Shown: positions 42,102 through 52,887 of the stretch, piece after piece | Layout: each line of letters starts with the position of its first letter | Numbering within the stretch: the stretch's first letter is position 1 | Assembly: GCA_003427395.1 (NCBI GenBank) | Contig: BFEA01000181.1 | Location: 1,658,843 to 1,722,842 of the forward strand | Source: Chara braunii | Lineage: Eukaryota; Streptophyta; Charophyceae; Charales; Characeae | Length of the DNA: 64,000 bases | Direction of reading: 5' to 3' | The notes under the pieces: model-generated | Seen by the model: only the letters and a program-made list of their open reading frames with translations | Database searches by the model: none | What the model was told of the DNA's origin: nothing | Made by a program: the position numbers and the translations under genes

Positions 42102-43889
42102 ATGGCAGAGCCTGAGGAAGAAGTGAGGGAAGAAGTGTTCTCACTCAGCTTGACTGATGTGAGCAAGGCCATGGACATAATGGCCACGCATGAAATGGCG
42201 GATCTAGACGCCATCCAGGCGTTGAGGGAACAAGTCCTGGAATATCCCCAAGCAGGGGAAATGGAGTTGGTTTATCGGCCTCCAAGGGGAAGAAGGGGCC
42301 TTGCCATGGCGCAGGCATAGGCACAGACGGCCAGTCGACCTTTTTTAGGGGACGGCTCAAGCAAGGTTCCCAAAGGCGGTGCAAAACGATAGATAAAAAG
42401 TGTCGCCCAGTTCCCGTTCTCGTTACCGAAGATGAGGAAGTGTACTACAAGCGGGAACGAGCTTTGATACGGCAGATGAAGGAGGACGCATCAGCAGGGC
42501 CATGTCGTATCAACGAGGAGAATGAAGGAAAGTTGATAGTGGGAGAACCTGACTTCTTGCTGCCCCGAGAAAGGGCGTTAATAATAGAGCCGATGAAAAA
42601 AAGGCATCGCGCCTATGCATTTAGCGATGAGGAGCGTGGCAGGTTGGATGTAGACAAGATTCCTATGATCCGCATCCTTGCCACATGAGCCATGGAACTG
42701 AGAAGGGCGCGATATCCTAATCCTGACGAAGAGAAAAAGATGGTGGATTACCTCGATGGCAAGATACACACGCACGTCGCTGATTATTTTAGCGGACCCT
42801 ACGCGTCCCCGTGGTTTTGTTTCATCAAGCCTAATGGGACGTTGAGGTGGGTGCAGGATTTGCAGAGGCTGAATGTTGTGATGTGCAAGATGCAGGAGGC
42901 TTGCCGAATGCGAACGCGCTGTCAGAGTCATGTGCTGGGAGGCCAATAATCTCACTCGTTGACCTCTATTCCGGATATGACCAATTTCCGGTCTATCCGC
43001 CAGACAGGCCAGTAACAGCGATGCCTACGCGTCAAGGACTTATCCATATGAATGCGACTCCACAAGGGTGGACGAATGCTGTAGCGATGGTTCAGAGGCA
43101 TATGATTCAAGCCATGCAAACAGTTAGTTCACATATTACGCAACCATACATTGATGACTTGGCAGTAAAGGGACCAGGAAAGAGAGAGGACGATGAAATC
43201 TTGCCAGGAGTAAGGTGCTTTGTCTGGAAGCATGTTCAAGACCTTGATAAGGTCCTAAAGTTACTTGAAGAACATAACCTTACGGCTAGTGGAGCCAAAT
43301 CCAGGCATTGCATGAGGAAAGCTACCATACTGGGATTCGTCTGTAGTGAGAGTGGCCGAGGGCCGGATGTTAAGAAGACAGACAAGATTGTCGAATGGCC
43401 AGTACCATTCCATTCGGTAACAGATGTCACGAGCTTCCTCGGCACATGTGGATGTTGGAGGACTTTTGTCAAAAACTTTGCCGCCAAGAAAGAGCAATTA
43501 AGGAAGTTGGTTCGTCAGGATCAGGAATGGGTGTGGGGTGATGAGCACGAGAAGGTAATGGCAGGGATGAAGGAAAAGTTTCGAGGAGGATTGGTGTTGG
43601 GAGCGCCGGACTATGACGCCACGGAGGTGAGGCCGTTCATTGTTGAGACTGATGTGGGACTGACTGCTTTGGGTGGAATTTTTATCCAGGCAGATATTGA
43701 AGGAAAGGAGAGGCCCTTGCGTTTTGAGAGGCGAACTCTGTGTACGACAGAGAGAAACTACTCTCAGTTCAAGAGGGAGACTCTTGCTGTCCTTCACTGC
43801 CTACGGATTTTTCGAAACTACATCTTTGGCAGGAGGTTCATATTGAGGGTGTATCCGACAGCCCTAGCCTTTTCCCTAAGGAATTACGT
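42102..43889 (+). pseudogene. gypsy reverse transcriptase and RNase H, 5' part
   Basis: A linker (42,102-42,320) leads to the RT: RYPNPDEEKKMVDYLDGKIH, FSGPYASPWFCFIKPNGTLR, LVDLYSGYDQFPVY and the catalytic PYIDDLAVKGP (about 43,148-43,180), followed by GFVCSESGRGPDVKK and FLGTCGCWRTFVKNFA. RNase H has PFIVETDVGLTALGGIF, TTERNYSQFKRETLAVL and RNYIFGRRFILRV to 43,889. There the nested insertion splits the codons for Asn-Tyr-Val from Pro-Ser-Asp-Pro-Thr (resuming at 52,890). Frame changes near 42,330, 42,690 and 42,850 make it non-functional as read. Confidence 0.88.
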
Positions 43890-44686
43890 TGTCGTAGCAA
43901 ACACCCTTACAAGGATATTTGCCGTCCTTTTTAAAGGTCGCACTGAGTGCGTTCTTGATAGTAGTAATGCACTGATGGATCAGGTCCCGCCGGGGCACTT
44001 CCCTCGGCAACCTCGCTCTTAGGGAGAGCCCGATCCAGGTAAGGACGAGTTAGAGGGTGTGTGGGGCTCGCATTATTGCATAGCACGGTAAGATGACCAT
44101 TAGTCGTCGGCGATACCAGGCCAGCGAACGAAAAGCCTCACGCCAAGACGCAAGCAAGGAATGAGTTCGACCAAAAGCTTGAAGTACAGTCCATAGAGCC
44201 GGGGTAGAAAATGGGCAAGCGATCCCGTGGTCGGTACGGGTTACGCTAGAAGAACGCCGGCAGGAGGCGCCGAAGTTATAGGGACCGGTTACCCACCTTC
44301 TGTAATTTTTATTTTTGGTTATATTTTCCTTTCATCTTATAGTATCTATCTATCTTTACTTGTAGACCGGCTTGGCCTTCTGGCGGGGCCTATCGCGAAG
44401 GAGATGAAGATTTTACGTTGTGCGCACGCGGGAAGATTGTGTTTGACGACGCGCTGAAAGGTACGGGTTCGCCAGGCTGAGTTTGGGGAAAGTTGAGAGT
44501 TCGGCAAAGCATGTGGTGCGCCCGACGACCAGGGTGCCAGACGGTTTTACGAACCTAGGCGCGTCATCTGGCGGTCGGGAGATTGGCCGGTAGGCCAAGG
44601 CCAAAGCCTGGTTTGTGCGCGTAGGACCAATCACAGTCCCACGACTACTCATATGCAGGGTTCACACCTACCTAGTTCAAGCTTGG

Positions 44687-44760
44687 GCTTTGCCCTATTG
44701 GTTACGGTGCTGGACTTTCCACCGACGGTCTGAGGTTCGAGGCCAGCGAGCGATTAAGGA
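44687..44760 (+). other. tRNA-like segment with A- and B-box-like motifs
   Basis: TTGCCCTATTGG resembles a pol III A box, and GAGGTTCGAGGCC about 40 bp on contains the B box GGTTCGANNCC. The text between (GGTGCTGGACTTTCCACC) resembles an anticodon arm but does not fold into a clean cloverleaf. It could be a tRNA relic or SINE head. Confidence 0.35.
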
Positions 44761-45394
44761 GCAAAGGAACGCAACCAACAGGGACTGAGGGGTCGAGGGT
44801 CTTAAGGGACTATCCCCCTTGGTTTTGTTAGACGAGCCCAAGCCTGGGTTCGACTGGCAAGACCAAGAGGGTGTCGACAGATCCTTGTCCTCTTCAATTC
44901 TTTTATTTGTATTTTTGTTGATTTATTTTTATTTTTCTTTTTCTTCATTTTTCCGTTTGTTGACCAGACCGGAAACTGGCTCCGGGACCGACGGCGAAGA
45001 AGTACCGCGAGGACGCATGAAAAGAACTTCAAAAGAAAATTAAAGAGTGCTTGAAATTGTTGAGCGAGGAGCGGATGGAGGCAAGTCGTGCACCCACACC
45101 TTAACGGGGGCGGGTCGCCGCCTTCGTTGACCTTGAACGAAGGGGTGCGTGCCAATGCAGTAACCGGCATTGCAGAGGGGAGCTATTAGAACCCCCACGG
45201 GTGGCCGTCACGGCAGTCAAGGACCTTCAACACGTGCCTCTTTTTGCGGGCCTGTTCGGGTTCCAGCATGTTCCGGACAACGGATGCTAGCAAAAAAAAA
45301 TAAAAAATAAAAAATCCTCTATCCTGGTCGTCTTGAAGCACGGTCCGAGAGATTCAAGGTGCATGTGAGCAGTGGGTACGTAGCCCACGAAGAA
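44761..45394. other. no gene; T-rich stretch
   Basis: Part of the nested insertion. It contains a T-rich tract (44,900-44,960), a second B-box-like GGGTTCGACTGG near 44,848 and an A-rich run near 45,292-45,312. No coding sequence is recognised. Confidence 0.5.
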
Positions 45395-45945
45395 GGAACA
45401 TGAGTGGCGAGACCAGCACCTGCGGGTGCTCCATCCGCCAACAACGATTTGCTGTAGGAGGACTAAGTGTGAGCAGGCCTATGGGACAAATGCCACCCGG
45501 CCTAGCTCGGTTGGTATTCCCGCAGATTGTTGAAAAGCAAGTCTTTGGGATGACACATGCAGACTGTTGGAAACAGGCCTGCGGGACCAGCACCCGTGGC
45601 CTAGTCCAGCTGGTACACTCGCAGGCTGTTGAGAAACAGTCCTGTGGGACCCGCACCCGTGGGCATACCTCAGGTTGGTACACCCGCAGACTGCTGTAAA
45701 CAGGCCTGTGGGACCAGCACCATAGACCAAGCTCAGCTGGTACACCCGCAGGCTGTTGAAAAACAGGCCTGTGGGACCAGCACCGTACGCCAAGCTCAGG
45801 TGGAGTACCCGCAGACTGTTGAAAAACAGTCCTGTGGGACTGATGCCACTGGGCCTAGCTCAGTTTGCACACCCGCAGACGTTGAAGAACAGGCCTGTGG
45901 GATCAGCGCCACAGGGCCTGACTCAACTGGTACACCCTTGAACTA
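45395..45945 (+). repeat. ~63-bp minisatellite, seven to eight units
   Basis: Units with AACAGGCCTGTGGGACCAGC followed by an AAGCTCAGCTGGTACACCCG-type core and GCAGACTGTTGAAA; units start near 45,571, 45,635, 45,699, 45,762, 45,824 and 45,890. Since 63 bp is 21 codons, much of the array stays open on the + strand and would encode VEKQACGTST-type repeats. Confidence 0.92.
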
Positions 45946-46269
45946 GTAAAACATAGGTTCTGAGCTCGAATCAGGCTGCACTCATGCTAAGGGTTGAGTA
46001 CGATTTGTCTGCCTAACTTACCTCTGAATGCTACCGTGCCCCGACATGAATCAAGATGTGTGTGCAATCCCAGAGGGGCAGAGCAACGCCCGGTATGCTC
46101 TAGGTAAGTCCCGGAGCCACCAAGACCTGTAGATTTTGATTTTCCCCTTCTTTTCAGCCCCCCTTGACGGAACGAACGAACCAAGCACTAGATTAAGGCA
46201 AGATTCATCGGGTGTTTAATAGGTTGGGAGCTTTTGTAGGGCCTGCCTTATTAGTCGAGTCGGAGTCAC

Positions 46270-47280
46270 AAGACCGTGAGTTATGACTGCACACCATGGC
46301 AGATTTCAGTTTTTAGAAAACAGATCGTGTGTGGAGAGTTGCACTCGGAGTAGCGCTAAATTGAAGAAGACGGCAAAAATGACGAAGGCGGAGAAAAATC
46401 GAGGAAGAAGATGGGAGTAACACGAGAAAAAAAAAGTCATAACTTGCTCATTTCTCGACGGAAACGGGCAAGGTAAGACTTGATCCCGGGGTTTTGGCAC
46501 GCTGCGGATTGAATGGCTGCAGCAGAATTTTGATTCAGGCAAAGGTTCAGTAGATACGAGCTGCAGGGGCTGCGCTTGAGCCATTCGGACTTCATAGAAG
46601 ATGCATTTGAGCACGCTCAAACTCCGTTGTTTTTTTTTTTGGCACCACGCGCACGGTTGTGTTCTTCTCACTACTTTATCTGCCTTGCTTCCAAGTTGCA
46701 AAGGTGCTCCATTCCGCGCACATTCTGGATTCTTGCCGGGCAGATGAACGTGGCCAACATGTCTGTATGGGTGCGTTCTGAGGGATGGGGTGTTGGACAT
46801 AATTGACTAGAGGAAAAAGAAGAAGTGGCGAGAGGAGTCGGGGGAGTTACGAGAAAATGAGGTGTAGAGAAAAGGAGTCTCAACTCGGTGACGGCATCAG
46901 CGGATTTATGTGCGCAGAGGAAGAAGATACGGAGGTAGTAAGAGACTAAGGCAGTAGGGGGAAAGGGAGGAGAGAAATTGGATCCACGGGAGAGTGGAAG
47001 AGAGCAAAGAGAAGAGGTGGAAGTTGCTGTATCTCGGTTAGTTCTTGACCGTTTTGAGCAAACTAAGATGCTTACAGGGGGTTTTCAGTTGCTGCGAACT
47101 CATTGGTCGCATTAGTTTTTGAATTTGAGTGATGGATTGGGCTGTACAAGCTGCAGGGGCTGCGCTGCTGCAAATGGAATTTTCGAGACGGGCAATGTAT
47201 TTTCCCCTGTTCTAGCGGAAGATTCATTGTCATAATAGCAAGATTTCTGCACAGCAAGGAGTAGGGTTCACTATCTTACC
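46270..47280 (+). repeat. two modules resembling the hairpin units of the large LTR
   Basis: A hairpin TTGCTCATTTC/GAAACGGGCAA (46,444-46,471) followed by GGGGTTTT, a CTGC stretch and GAGCTGCAGGGGCTGCGC (near 46,558-46,576) parallels the layout at 37,470-37,600 (hairpin, GGGGGTTTT, GCAGC, GAGCTGCGCCCGGGG). A second module has TTAGTT/AACTAA around CTTGACC (47,037-47,066), GGGGGTTTT and CTGCAGGGGCTGCGC (near 47,150). Confidence 0.6.
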
Positions 47281-49005
47281 TTCATAGGAGTTCTTGTCAT
47301 CAGATCTGTGGCCAATCCACTGTCCGGTTCGGGGAAGCCCGACCTTGTTGTATCTGATGGGATAATGAACCTAGTTGAGATCCTGGCTAGGTGCATTTCA
47401 TGGGAATGGCACCGGGGCAACGCTCATTTCTCACGATCGTCATCATCCGTGGTCAGTATCTCATTCTCTTTCACAATCATTAATTGGCCTGGCATTCGAC
47501 ATTTTTCGAAGTGGTGATTTTCTCTATCTATGTTGTTGATAACCGTTCCGTAACCAAGTTGCCCTCTCATACGCTTGCATTACCCTCGGGATGTATGCCA
47601 GGATGAAGGGAGGTTGAGGTAAGAGAGAGAGAGAAGAGGAGCGCTTACCTGGCTACTAGTAGTCGAACTAGTGAAGTGGAAGAAACCAAAGTTGGACTAC
47701 TGTGTGATTAGGGAGATGCACGGATCTGATTGGAGTCCGGTCGAGATACGTAAAGTCGGGAGAGGGAAAGTGACGGAGTAGAAGGAGGGAAGACAAGAAG
47801 GATCAAACCGTGAGAGAAAAGGGTGAGTCTTACCTTTGTCATGTCGCCGGAATTGTACATTCTTCAGCATGGTAAGGAGGTGGATCTTCCCACGTTCTCA
47901 GCTGATGGTTCATTCTCACTACACACGCTTGGTGAGCAGGGCAGCAAAGCCATTGCTGAGATCGACGTCAAAATTCCCTCCTTAGTCGTACTCCTCCACT
48001 ACGATCGTAGCCACCCTCACTGTGATTGCCGCTCAGAGTTCCCCGTAGCCATCCTAATAGTCCTCGTGGCCAGGCACATTGACTCGTACCTCATTGACAA
48101 ACGGGCTGGTTACGCAGCAAGTGGATGGAAGTGTTGAGGCAAAGGGAGATTGGAGAGGGGCTTACCTCCTTGGCGGAGCCTGTCTTCAAAGTTGTCGTAA
48201 CAGGGCAGCTCATTCGTTTATTATTGCCATGCTCAGAACAGCAGCTCAGCAGCTCCGCTTTTTAGTGCTCCTCGTCACGGTGTTGCCTTGCTTGTTGTCG
48301 CTGTATGCACAGGGAGTTGCATGAACCTGACTACCGAGCTTGATTACAGACCGACAAGGTATGTACCTGGTCAGGGTGGCAGTCTGCATGATTGACATCC
48401 GCATGTACTTCGGCCATTGTTGCTGACGTCCATAGGCTGTTTTATCACCTTAGTAGGATAGGAGTAAGTGTGATCTGAGCAGGACGTTGAACACCAAATT
48501 AAAAAGGCATGTCTGTGCATTTAGTTACTGAACATTGCACCCAGTAGTGGGCTAGAGAGTCAGTGGTTCCTCCATGCGTAATACTACTTGGGGAAGAGCA
48601 GCGATACTCACGATCCCATGACATGGTCATGGTGTGAACAATTGTTGTTTGTTGTACCTGTTGTCGTGAGCTACTGTGCATTTACTGAACTTGTTGATGT
48701 GCATAGACGACTCTGCCTTGTCATGCATACACTGTGTTTTCGCTGTGCTTAATGTTAGGCTCCACTGGGCTTTGTCGTTGTAGTTGTTGGGCAGTGACGT
48801 GCGTCACACTAAAATCTCCAAATGCCATACGCGTTGCATTATGGCTGAATGCAACTGCATTATGTCCCCCATCAGAAATAGAAAATAGGGGAGTACGGGT
48901 GTGATGCAGGAAGGCAGACGACATAGTAAAGGAGGAAGAGGGAGAAGACTTACCTGCAGAACACAGTGAACGGTAAGACGTCGGGCCGACTGAAGGAATT
49001 AACGG
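47281..49005. other. no gene; CTTACCTG-rich part of the nested insertion
   Basis: No coding region is supported. It holds CTTACCTG at 47,644 and 48,949, and related CTTACCT or GTACCTG sites near 47,830, 48,163 and 48,364, all on the + strand. Confidence 0.5.
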
Positions 49006-49143
49006 CAGACCAACAAAAGACAGGGGACTTACCTGTTGGACTGTGTGTTGCTCACACAGTCGAAGGAGCAGCAGCAGACCAACAGAAGACAGGGGACTTA
49101 CCTGTTGAACTGTGTGTTGCTCACACAGTTGAAGGGGAGGCAA
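49006..49143 (+). repeat. 69-bp tandem duplication with covarying hairpin
   Basis: CAGACCAACARAAGACAGG starts at 49,006 and 49,075. Each unit has CTTACCTGTTG followed by a 9-bp hairpin: GACTGTGTG/CACACAGTC at 49,039-49,061 and AACTGTGTG/CACACAGTT at 49,108-49,130. The outermost pair changes from G-C to A-T, so pairing is retained. Confidence 0.92.
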
Positions 49144-49811
49144 CAAGACCAGCAGGCGGCTTGGGAATTTCCCTAGTGTACGTTGCATTGCTCGTTTGAT
49201 CAACAAAAGTAGCGCGAGGAGCAAGCTTGGAGACTTTCCCGTGGAGCGGTGTGTGAAACTAATTTAGTCGGGGAGCAGCCGCGACTTCAGTTCTTCACGG
49301 GCAGTTTTTTCTGCTTCATTCTGGCCACGGATCTGATTGTGGACGTCACATTTTAGCCACCATTGCAGGGCCCTCAAGCACATCAAGGTAACAAGGCCCT
49401 CTCATGTGAGTTGAGTTGGCTCATTCTCGTATCTCGAGCGTCTGACCTTTCTCCATCTATCCTTCTTCCTCTCAGTCTAGTCTGTATTTGGAGAGGAAGG
49501 CGGCAGGCGGGATTGCAACCGTAGGACCGCATCAAGGCCTTTGTGGGAGGTTGACCCACCGATTGCGGGAGCTCTGCCGGAGCCCAGGCGGGACTCTGGA
49601 GGCACGGAACGCAGAGGTAGGCCGACACTATACCACTAGAATCCCAATAAGCCCCTTATCTATATGAACCCGGTGTTTGGTCTGTTTAACTTTGACTTGC
49701 ATATATGGTTGTTTTCTTTTTCAGGATTTTAACTGAGTCAGAAAGGGAAAGTACTATGCATGTCCAAATCGTCTGTCTGTGCAGAAAAGTTACGATCTTT
49801 GCATGCGATGA

Positions 49812-50505
49812 TCTTAATGGGGCTGGAGATGAGGTCCTCCAGACTGATCCGGTCGCTTTGCTGATTGCCTAAGACATTGAAACGGGGCTGGAGATGAGGT
49901 CCTCCAGACTNNNNNNNNNNNNNNNNNNNNNNNNNNNNNNNNNNNNNNNNNNNNNNNNNNNNNNNNNNNNNNNNNNNNNNNNNNNNNNNNNNNNNNNNNN
50001 NNNNNNNNNNNNNNNNNNNNNNNNNNNNNNNNNNNNNNNNNNNNNNNNNNNNNNNNNNNNNNNNNNNNNNNNNNNNNNNNNNNNNNNNNNNNNNNNNNNN
50101 NNNNNNNNNNNNNNNNNNNNNNNNNNNNNNNNNNNNNNNNNNNNNNNNNNNNNNNNNNNNNNNNNNNNNNNNNNNNNNNNNNNNNNNNNNNNNNNNNNNN
50201 NNNNNNNNNNNNNNNNNNNNNNNNNNNNNNNNNNNNNNNNTAAGACATTGAAATGGGGCTGGAGATGAGGTCCTCCAGACTGATCCGATCGCTTTGCTGT
50301 TTGCTTAAGACATTGAAATGGGGCTGGAGATGAGGCCCTCCAGACTGATCCGGTCACTTTGCTGTTTGCTTAAGACATTGAAATGGGGCTGGAGATGAGG
50401 TCCTCCTAACCGATCCGGTCGCTTTGCTGCTTGCCTAAGCCATTGAAAGGGGGCTGGAGATGAGGTCCTCCTGACCGATCCGATCGCTTTGCTGAGTCAG
50501 TCAGT
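49812..50505 (+). repeat. 65-bp satellite array with assembly gap
   Basis: GGGGCTGGAGATGAGG starts at 49,819, 49,884, [gap 49,911-50,240], 50,255, 50,320, 50,385 and 50,450: a strict 65-bp period. Each unit continues with a CCTCC-GATCCGGTCGCTTTGCTG-type text. The 371 bp across the gap is not a multiple of 65, so the gap length is probably nominal. Confidence 0.95.
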
Positions 50506-50911
50506 TTTGCTTGTTGACAAAGGGTCTGACTCTTCTCCTTGTGAGAATAGTTCGGGCTAAGCGTGTTAGTGATTGCATGGGGTTTGACTGAGAACAACTT
50601 GGAAGGTTAATGAACTGAGTAAGATACAGGACTTACGTTTTTTGTGATCAAGATAAGCGAAAGATGAAACTTTGGATGAACGAACCCTTGTTTTGGTTGA
50701 ATGCATTATTGATCTGACATGCTTATATTGCCTTGTCTTTTGCTCAAGCTTTGTCTGTCTTCTGCATTATAGGGTAGTCTGTTAGTGCTCGCCTTATGCT
50801 TGAGCGATAGGCAGGCAGATGCTCACCTTTGTTTTTCGCATTTGTCTTTTTATGCATGATTGTTTTTGATAGGACTGGCTAGCCTCTGAGATAGTGAAAG
50901 TTCTGGGAGCC
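50506..50911. other. no gene recognised
   Basis: AT-richer unique-looking sequence inside the nested insertion. Nothing recognised. Confidence 0.5.
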
Positions 50912-51190
50912 TCTTTTCCTTAGGGGAAGTGCTGCCAAAATTTCTGCTAAACATTCAGGGTTAGTCAAGTCTCGAAGATGGCAACTAGGATAGGATATAG
51001 TTTGGCCTTTTGGAGTAAGTAGGAATTCTGGAGGCCTTCCTTTCTAAAGGAAGTGCTGCCGAAATTTCTACTAAAACCAAAGAGTTAGCTTATTTTCAGA
51101 TATTTTATGAATCTCGAGTTTTCTTTTTAGATTTGGTATAATAAATAGTTTGCAAGCACACTTCCCTAAAGGAAGTGCTGCCGAAATTTT
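50912..51190 (+). repeat. three-fold ~122-bp repeat with hairpin and GTGCTGCC core
   Basis: Three copies of a small hairpin (TTTTCC/GGGGAA; CTTCC/GGAAG; ACTTCC/GGAAGT with loop CTAAA) followed by TGCTGCCGAAATTT-type text near 50,930, 51,053 and 51,175. Confidence 0.8.
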
Positions 51191-51243
51191 TGGGATTTTC
51201 ATATCGTTACCGGACGCTGCTGCTAAGTAAGCTTAGAATGCGT

Positions 51244-51260
51244 TACGGAGTTGAACTCCG
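51244..51260 (+). other. 17-bp palindrome
   Basis: ACGGAGTT, one G, AACTCCGT: a perfect 8-bp inverted repeat with a single central base, shortly before ACTCGACAGG, which resembles the LTR terminus CTCGACA. Confidence 0.75.
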
Positions 51261-52160
51261 TTAACTCGACAGGCGATGCCTGCCTTGATTATTGTGGTGC
51301 AGGTCATTGCTATCGACGAGAGTTTCTTCGAAGTCTTGAACTTCATCAACTTCTGCTATCACCTGATAGCAGGTCGGTTTGCGACTCAACTCCTACCCAC
51401 TGTGATACCCACGCCCAAATGTCTGTGACCCTGTAGGCGAAAGGCATTTCCGTATGAAAGAAAACCTATCCTTAGAACCTCTCTTTAATGACCATGCAAA
51501 AGTTGTGTGAAATGGATCGGACGGGCATACCTTCGTTGAGTGGGGGTCGAAAAGGGGCATGTGGGACATGAACCTGGGAGCAAAGGAGTTGACCACGTTT
51601 TGTGGCATCTGCGTGTGGATTTTCATTGGATTCCATGTGTGTGCAGGTATGTATGGGAGCGATGGCTCGCTCCTGAATTAAGGGTGATATGGGTGAATAA
51701 ATGAAGGGTGTGAGTGACAAGATTCAACTATGGCTGTGAGAATGGCTCTCCCTGATTTCCCCCGAGACTCGCCCTTTCCTTTCTCTTATTTTGCTTCTGC
51801 CGCATGCATCTAGCAAACAGGCAAGAGTACCCGAGCGCAAGGTTTAGCGCTCGACCTTAGATCGGACTGAGACTAAGTTTGGGTACGGTGAATTGCTCGC
51901 CAACCCGTGATTACTCATATTTTCCTTCCGCGGGGGAAGGACGAGCGTACCTCGTCTCAAAGGGGTCATGCTTTTTTCGATTATTGGTCGAACGTTGGTC
52001 CTGAGCCTAGAATTCGAGATCCTTGTCCAGGACATCCCAGGCTCTGGTCCAGCACAACAAGGTTTCCCCCTTGAGCCGGACCTGCCCCTTGCTTATCGTC
52101 ACCCACTGCCTAAAAAACAGGGGTGCCGCAAATGTCGAACGACTTATCCTTCAGCCGTGC
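51261..52160. other. no gene recognised
   Basis: Mixed sequence of the nested insertion with no supported coding region. No LTR-internal boundary is evident. Confidence 0.45.
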
Positions 52161-52192
52161 AATATCGTGAAGGAGAAACCCTTCACGATATT
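52161..52192 (+). other. 13-bp perfect stem-loop, 6-nt loop
   Basis: AATATCGTGAAGG (52,161-52,173), loop AGAAAC, CCTTCACGATATT (52,180-52,192). This is the strongest single local hairpin in the window, on either strand. Confidence 0.9.
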
Positions 52193-52887
52193 TCGCTTTT
52201 GACATTTGAGTGTCGTACACAACCCCGAAACCCATGGGAGGTTGCAGGGATGTGGGTAACGCATGAAGCGTCGCCATGATAGCAGATTAAATGAGAACAT
52301 ATGATTGAACGTTATGGTTCCCATGGCAGTGGCATTCTTTTTACATAACTCTGCACTGACCTTGCTCAGACACATTGGCAGTTCTGAGTTATGGGTCAGG
52401 ACGTATGAAAAAGGGACTAGGCTAATTTGCTTGTACGAGTTACTTTGTTTTGTCGTGTATCGCATGGTTGAGTTAGGATGTCCTAGTCGACCGACGTTGA
52501 ATCGCACGTGGGAGATCAGCGCCCCAGCGTGACGGTTCGCGTACGGGTCCGAGCTAGGCGTGGACCGCGCGTATCCCCTATGCTACATCATTCGAGAAAC
52601 GCCCTCGGCTGGGCCACCTCCGCGATTGCAAGTAAAAGCTTTCCCGAGTGGTTCAGTAGCTCGACGGGGATACGCCCACCCAAGAGATGGTGATAGCTCC
52701 CGCAGGTAGAGGTAAGTTGTACCTCGCGAGACCCTGTCCTGTCGTAGAGACTCGATGGAGGTATAGCTGGCGCACTCGGCCGGAGCGGCTCCGCCGCTTC
52801 CCTTTTCGTGAAGCGACTTGCGAATACTGCCAATCCTGCGTGACGCGACCGGGAAGGTTCCCCCAGCAGGGGACCGTGCGCTCGACA
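52193..52887. other. no gene; right end of nested insertion
   Basis: GC-rich DNA up to the terminus CTCGACA. It includes GAGGTAAGTTGTACC near 52,708, which resembles a splice donor on the + strand. No coding region is supported. Confidence 0.45.

Larger units (their letters stand above)
43890..52887 (+). mobile_element. 9.0-kb nested insertion, TG...CA ends, no pol recognised
   Basis: The insertion splits the RNase H frame. The left end is TGTCGTAGCAA at 43,890 and the right end GTGCGCTCGACA at 52,887. It is flanked by ACGT (43,886-43,889) and ATGT (52,888-52,891), a likely 4-bp target duplication with one C-to-T change; removing the insert plus one flank copy restores the codons. The right terminus resembles that of the surrounding LTR (GGACCGATGCGCGCGACA versus GGACCGTGCGCTCGACA). 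It contains a tRNA-like segment, several tandem arrays, hairpins and CTTACCTG sites, but no gag or pol. It may be a non-autonomous LTR element or a very long solo LTR. Confidence 0.7.

Noticed and set aside
42950-43180. YIDD-type RT considered as a LINE or retrovirus-like sequence
   Set aside because: Order of gag, protease, RT, RNase H, integrase, the adjacent LTR and the tRNA-Asp primer site all fit a plant Ty3/gypsy element.
49814-50357. Open frames running through the N gap
   Set aside because: They exist only because unknown bases contain no stops; the rest is the 65-bp satellite.
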